Made by a program: the position numbers and the translations under genes. From positions 1 to 64,000 of the forward strand of contig JABCZO010000009.1 in NCBI GenBank assembly GCA_013289615.1: DNA of 64,000 nucleotides, read 5' to 3'. The stretch comes from Gammaproteobacteria bacterium. Lineage in GTDB: Bacteria > Pseudomonadota > Gammaproteobacteria > Steroidobacterales > Steroidobacteraceae. Positions 60,765-64,000 of this stretch are shown here, piece by piece. Each line of letters begins with the position of its first letter. The stretch's first letter is position 1. The notes below the pieces were generated by a model. That model ran no database searches, was not told the origin of the DNA, and saw nothing but the letters and a program-made list of their open reading frames with translations.

Positions 60765-61423
60765 GCGAGCCGACGGCGGTGGTGACCCGATTGCCGGTGG
60801 CGCACGCCGCGGCGCCGGAGCGAGTCGCCGCCGCGGTGCCGCTCATGCCGCCGAGCGTTCAGCAGCGTGCGACGCGCGCCGTGGCGGGCACGCAGCGGGC
60901 ATTCACGCGCCTGATCCCGCAGCTGCAGTATCAGCTGCAGCGCGTCGGACCCGCCGGACTGACCGGTCTGGCCGCGCTGATCGTGGCCGCCATCGTGGCG
61001 GTGGTAGTGTGGCTGCCGGCGCACAACGCCGGCGTTGCGCTGCGCACCGAGCTGCTGCAGTCCGCTGCCCATGGGCAGGGCAGCGGCGCGCCGGCCGGCC
61101 CCGATCACCTGGTGGCGTTGCTGCCGACCCGCGCGCAGATACCGGCAGTGCTCGGCCAGATGCTGGTCGAGGCCGATAAAGCCGGGGTCGCACTCGATCA
61201 TGGTCACTATGATTTCCGGCCGCCGCAGGCCGGCGCGCTGGGTCGCTATGCCTTTGAGTTTCCAGTCAAGGCCAGCTACCCGACCGTTCGCGATTTCATC
61301 GACCGCACACTGACGCAGGTGCCGGCCGCCGGGCTCGACAAGCTGCGCATCGAGCGCAAGACCGTGGGCGATACGCTGATCAACGCCGACATCGGTTTCG
61401 TTGTCTACGTGCGGGGAGAGTAA
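60761..61423 (+). CDS. PilO/GspM-like inner-membrane protein
   Basis: 220 residues, GTG start overlapping the previous stop. Polar N-terminus (1-65), one membrane helix (about 66-86), then a PilO/GspM-type periplasmic alpha-beta domain (VALLPTRAQIPAVLGQMLVEADKAGVAL, YAFEFPVKASYPTVRDFIDRTL, DKLRIERKT). PilN and PilO partner in the alignment complex. Confidence 0.75.
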   Translation: MSEPTAVVTRLPVAHAAAPERVAAAVPLMPPSVQQRATRAVAGTQRAFTRLIPQLQYQLQRVGPAGLTGLAALIVAAIVAVVVWLPAHNAGVALRTELLQSAAHGQGSGAPAGPDHLVALLPTRAQIPAVLGQMLVEADKAGVALDHGHYDFRPPQAGALGRYAFEFPVKASYPTVRDFIDRTLTQVPAAGLDKLRIERKTVGDTLINADIGFVVYVRGE

Positions 61424-61427
61424 GCCA

Positions 61428-61952
61428 ATGCACCTGACGCTGCGCACCAAGGCCCTGATCGCGATCTGCGCTGGAGTCGGCGGCTTCGTGATCTTTGGTC
61501 CCTCCGGCACCGAGACCGTGGCGCCTGCGGCCGAGCATGCCGTCGCGCGCGCCGCGGCGCGCACGCCCAGCGCCGCTGCGCACCAGAGCGTCGGGCGGGC
61601 ACTCCATGATCTGAGCCATCGCGTGGCGGACGCGGCGTCCGCCGCCACTCTGTTTCAAGTGCATTCCTGGTACGTGCCGCCGCCGCCGCCGCCACCACCC
61701 CCACCGGTGGTCGAGGCGCCGCCGCCGGCCCCCACCGCCCCGCCGCTGCCGTTTGCCTACATGGGCAGCTACCTGGCCGATGGCCACGCGCCGGTGTACT
61801 TCGTGACCCGCAACGATCGCATCTACGACCTGAAAGTCGGCGATACGATCGAAGGCAGCTACAGCTTCGACGGGCCCAAAGGCAACCAGCTGGTGTTCAC
61901 TTATAAGCCGCTGAACGTGCAGCAGACGCTTGCGATGAGTCTCAATGAATAA
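61428..61952 (+). CDS. PilP/GspC-like periplasmic linker protein
   Basis: 174 residues from ATG 61428 after GGGGAGAG (61413-61420). N-terminal membrane helix (about 7-24), Ala-rich region, a run of ten prolines near residues 84-93, then an HR-type beta domain (FAYMGSYLADGHAPVYFVTRNDRIYDLKVGDTI, YSFDGPKGNQLVFTYKPL) as in GspC/PilP, which contacts the secretin. Its end overlaps the secretin start. Confidence 0.78.
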   Translation: MHLTLRTKALIAICAGVGGFVIFGPSGTETVAPAAEHAVARAAARTPSAAAHQSVGRALHDLSHRVADAASAATLFQVHSWYVPPPPPPPPPPVVEAPPPAPTAPPLPFAYMGSYLADGHAPVYFVTRNDRIYDLKVGDTIEGSYSFDGPKGNQLVFTYKPLNVQQTLAMSLNE

Positions 61953-64000
61953 ATATCTTCGCCGCGTGTCCTGTATCGCCGTGACTCTGGGCCTGGTATC
62001 CGGCTGCGCTGCAGAGCGGCTGCATCGCCAGGGTCTCGCCTCGGTCGAGCAGGGCAATTATGAGGTCGGCGTCACGCAGTTGGCCGAGGCCGCAAAGCGC
62101 GACCCCAGCAACATGACCTACAAGCTCGATCTGCAGGCGCGCCGCGATGCGTCGGTGCAGAAGCTGATCGAGGCGGCCGATACCGCCCGCGGCGCCGGGC
62201 AGTTGGACGGCGCCGCAGGGATCTATCATCGCGTGCTCACGCTCGAGCCGTCGAACGATCGCGCACTGAGGGGCCTGCAGGGACTGGAGTTGGACCGGCG
62301 ACACGGCGCTGCGGTCGCGGAAGCGCGCAAGGACTTCGAGCACCGGGACCTGGATGCGGCCGAGGCCAAGGTGCGCGCTGTGCTCAGCGAGGACCCGGGC
62401 TATGCGCCAGCGGTCGATCTGAACGTCGAACTCAACCTGGCGCGCGGACAGACCACCGTGGTGCCGAAGCTCAAATCGCACAACGATGCCAAGGTGACGC
62501 TGCAGTTTCGCGACGCCCCGACCAAGATGGTGTTTGAGGTGCTGTCGCGCCAGACCGGTATCAATTTCATTCTCGACAAGGACGTCAAGAGCGACGGCAA
62601 GACCACGATTTTCGTGCAGGACGTACCGATCGAGCAGGCCATCGACCTGGTGCTCGACCAGAATGCGCTCGCGCGGCAGATTCTTTCCTCCAACATGGTG
62701 CTGATCTACCCGAATACCCCGGCCAAGCAGAAGGACTACGAACAGCAGATCGTGCGCTCGTTTTACCTGACCAACGCGGCGCCGAAGGATGTCGAGAGCA
62801 TGCTCAAGACCGTACTGGGTGCGAAGACGCTGTTCATCCAGGAGAAGGCCAACCTGGTCGTGATGCGTGATACGCCCGATGCGGTGCGCATGGCCGAGAA
62901 ACTGGTCGCCTCGCTGGACGTGCCCGAATCGGAAGTGATGCTCGAGGTGCAGGTGCTGGAGATCTCGCGCAGCAACGTGCTGAATCTGGGCATCGCCTAT
63001 CCGACCTCGGTCACGGCGACGGCCGGGTCACCGTCGGGCGCCGCCGCCGGCCTGGTGCTGTCCGACCTGCAGCACCTGAATTCGCACACCACTTCCATTT
63101 CATCGCTGGCCGTCACGCTGAATGCGATGGAGACCGCGGGCCTCGCCAACACGCTGGCCAATCCGCGCATTCGGGTGCGCAACCGGGAAAAGGCCAAGAT
63201 CCTGATCGGCAGCCGCGTACCGGTGATCACCAACAGTGTGACGCCCACGTCCTCCGGCAGCGCCGTGGTGACCGGCAGCGTGCAGTACCTGGATGTCGGA
63301 CTGACGCTGGAAGTGGAGCCCACGATCCACCTCGACGGCGAAGTCGCCATCAAGATCGCGATGGAAGTCAGCTCGATCCAGAATGAGATCACCACGGCTT
63401 CGGGCACCGTGGCCTATGCCATCGGCACGCGCAACGCCAATACGCTGCTCGAGCTCAAGGACGGTGAGACCCAGATCCTGGCCGGACTGATCCAGGATTC
63501 CGATACCCGCAGCGCGGCCAATATCCCAGGATTGGGTGACATTCCGATCATTGGCCGGCTGTTCGGCTCGCGTAACAGCGATCTGGAAAAGAGTGAGATC
63601 GTCCTATCGATAACACCGCGGCTGATCCGCACCCAGTCGCGGCCGCCCAGCGACGTGACTGAGTTCTGGTACGGCAGTGAGAGCCGCATGATGACCTCGC
63701 CGTTTGGCGCCGCCTACAGCGACTCGGCTGCCTCAACGTCACCCGCTGCACAGGGTGCGGCCGCTCGCAGCGCGGGACAGAGCGCAGCCCTGCCGGTGAT
63801 GGCCGCGGTGTCGGGTGGATCCAGCGCCAGCGCCGCGGCCACGCCCACCGCTGCGGCTGGCTCGATGGCGGCGACCGCGGACGCGGTGCGCACCGCCGTG
63901 CAGAGCGGCCCGGCCGGGCCGACACCGCGACCGGTGCTGACCCTCAATGGGCCGAACGAGGTGAACGTGGGGCAGGAGTTTGACGTGACGGTGCGCCTGG
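61945..64000 (+). CDS. gspD: GspD/MshL-type lipoprotein secretin, 3' end outside window
   Basis: Frame open from ATG 61945 to the window edge (at least 685 residues). Lipoprotein signal with C21 (LVSGC). Residues about 25-150 form TPR-like helices, unusual for GspD but seen in MSHA/Tad-type secretins. Next come an STN/N0-like domain (VTLQFRDAPTKMVFEVLSRQTGINFILD), an N1 domain (VRSFYLTNAAPKDVESMLKTVL...VVMRDTPDAVRMAEKLVASLD) and the secretin core (VEVQVLEISRSNVLNLGI, LANPRIRVRNREKAKILIG, GTRNANTLLELKDGETQILAGLIQD, IPGLGDIPIIGRLFGS). After it comes an Ala/Ser-rich extension and the start of another beta domain (TPRPVLTLNGPNEVNVGQEF...) possibly cohesin-like. It forms the outer-membrane exit gate. 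Confidence 0.9.
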   Translation, partial: MNKYLRRVSCIAVTLGLVSGCAAERLHRQGLASVEQGNYEVGVTQLAEAAKRDPSNMTYKLDLQARRDASVQKLIEAADTARGAGQLDGAAGIYHRVLTLEPSNDRALRGLQGLELDRRHGAAVAEARKDFEHRDLDAAEAKVRAVLSEDPGYAPAVDLNVELNLARGQTTVVPKLKSHNDAKVTLQFRDAPTKMVFEVLSRQTGINFILDKDVKSDGKTTIFVQDVPIEQAIDLVLDQNALARQILSSNMVLIYPNTPAKQKDYEQQIVRSFYLTNAAPKDVESMLKTVLGAKTLFIQEKANLVVMRDTPDAVRMAEKLVASLDVPESEVMLEVQVLEISRSNVLNLGIAYPTSVTATAGSPSGAAAGLVLSDLQHLNSHTTSISSLAVTLNAMETAGLANTLANPRIRVRNREKAKILIGSRVPVITNSVTPTSSGSAVVTGSVQYLDVGLTLEVEPTIHLDGEVAIKIAMEVSSIQNEITTASGTVAYAIGTRNANTLLELKDGETQILAGLIQDSDTRSAANIPGLGDIPIIGRLFGSRNSDLEKSEIVLSITPRLIRTQSRPPSDVTEFWYGSESRMMTSPFGAAYSDSAASTSPAAQGAAARSAGQSAALPVMAAVSGGSSASAAATPTAAAGSMAATADAVRTAVQSGPAGPTPRPVLTLNGPNEVNVGQEFDVTVRL

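Overview
The window is GC-rich, densely packed and almost entirely protein-coding. I see no rRNA, tRNA, CRISPR array or insertion sequence. Cytochrome c maturation System I, a type II secretion-like operon, FkpA-like and SCO proteins, and a DUF3443/DUF2844 pair point to a Gram-negative proteobacterium, probably beta or gamma. The sequence alone does not allow a finer placement.

Layout. 1-2786: end of a ccm operon (ccmF 3' part, ccmG, ccmH, ccmI). 2815-8436: MTHFR-family protein, a CheX-like/membrane PAS pair with degenerate phosphotransfer residues, a periplasmic peroxiredoxin, a TraB/GumN protein, and a membrane-tethered ferredoxin-flavoprotein oxidoreductase. 8437-22113: a leader with inverted repeats, a 57-residue heme-helix protein, a second CcmI-like protein, a membrane b-type cytochrome, a 21-heme and a 46-heme c-type cytochrome, a SPOR-TPR-outer-membrane barrel protein translationally coupled to the 46-heme gene, and a Sel1/ankyrin protein. 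22147-28766: DUF3443/DUF2844 pair, lipoprotein, ExeA-FHA ATPase, FKBP isomerase, lytic transglycosylase, soluble histidine kinase. 28763-51063: a copper/cytochrome island. Two SCO + (cytochrome c-periplasmic-binding-protein) modules face outward in mirror orientation around two multicopper-oxidase-type proteins and a 3,793-residue secreted multidomain protein. 52272-56122: two NarL-type regulators, a lone receiver protein and a NarX-type kinase. 56119-64000: an atypical type II secretion operon (gspG, gspF, gspE, PilM/N/O/P-like genes, a lipoprotein secretin running off the window).

How it may work together (inference). The first accessory region looks like a trans-envelope electron conduit: quinone-level b cytochrome, periplasmic 21-heme and 46-heme wires, and an outer-membrane barrel, with ccm genes and a dedicated CcmI paralogue for heme attachment. 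The second looks like an exported copper-oxidase system in which the complete set of copper ligands is split between two neighbouring polypeptides: type 1 copper plus half of the trinuclear ligands in the first, the other half in the second. SCO proteins would load copper and the adjacent type II system could export the products. Known parallels are Geobacter sulfurreducens, where an atypical type II system exports a multicopper protein used with insoluble metals, and Pseudomonas putida, where ccm and type II secretion mutants lose Mn(II) oxidation. A role in metal (Mn/Fe) redox chemistry is therefore plausible but not shown by the sequence.
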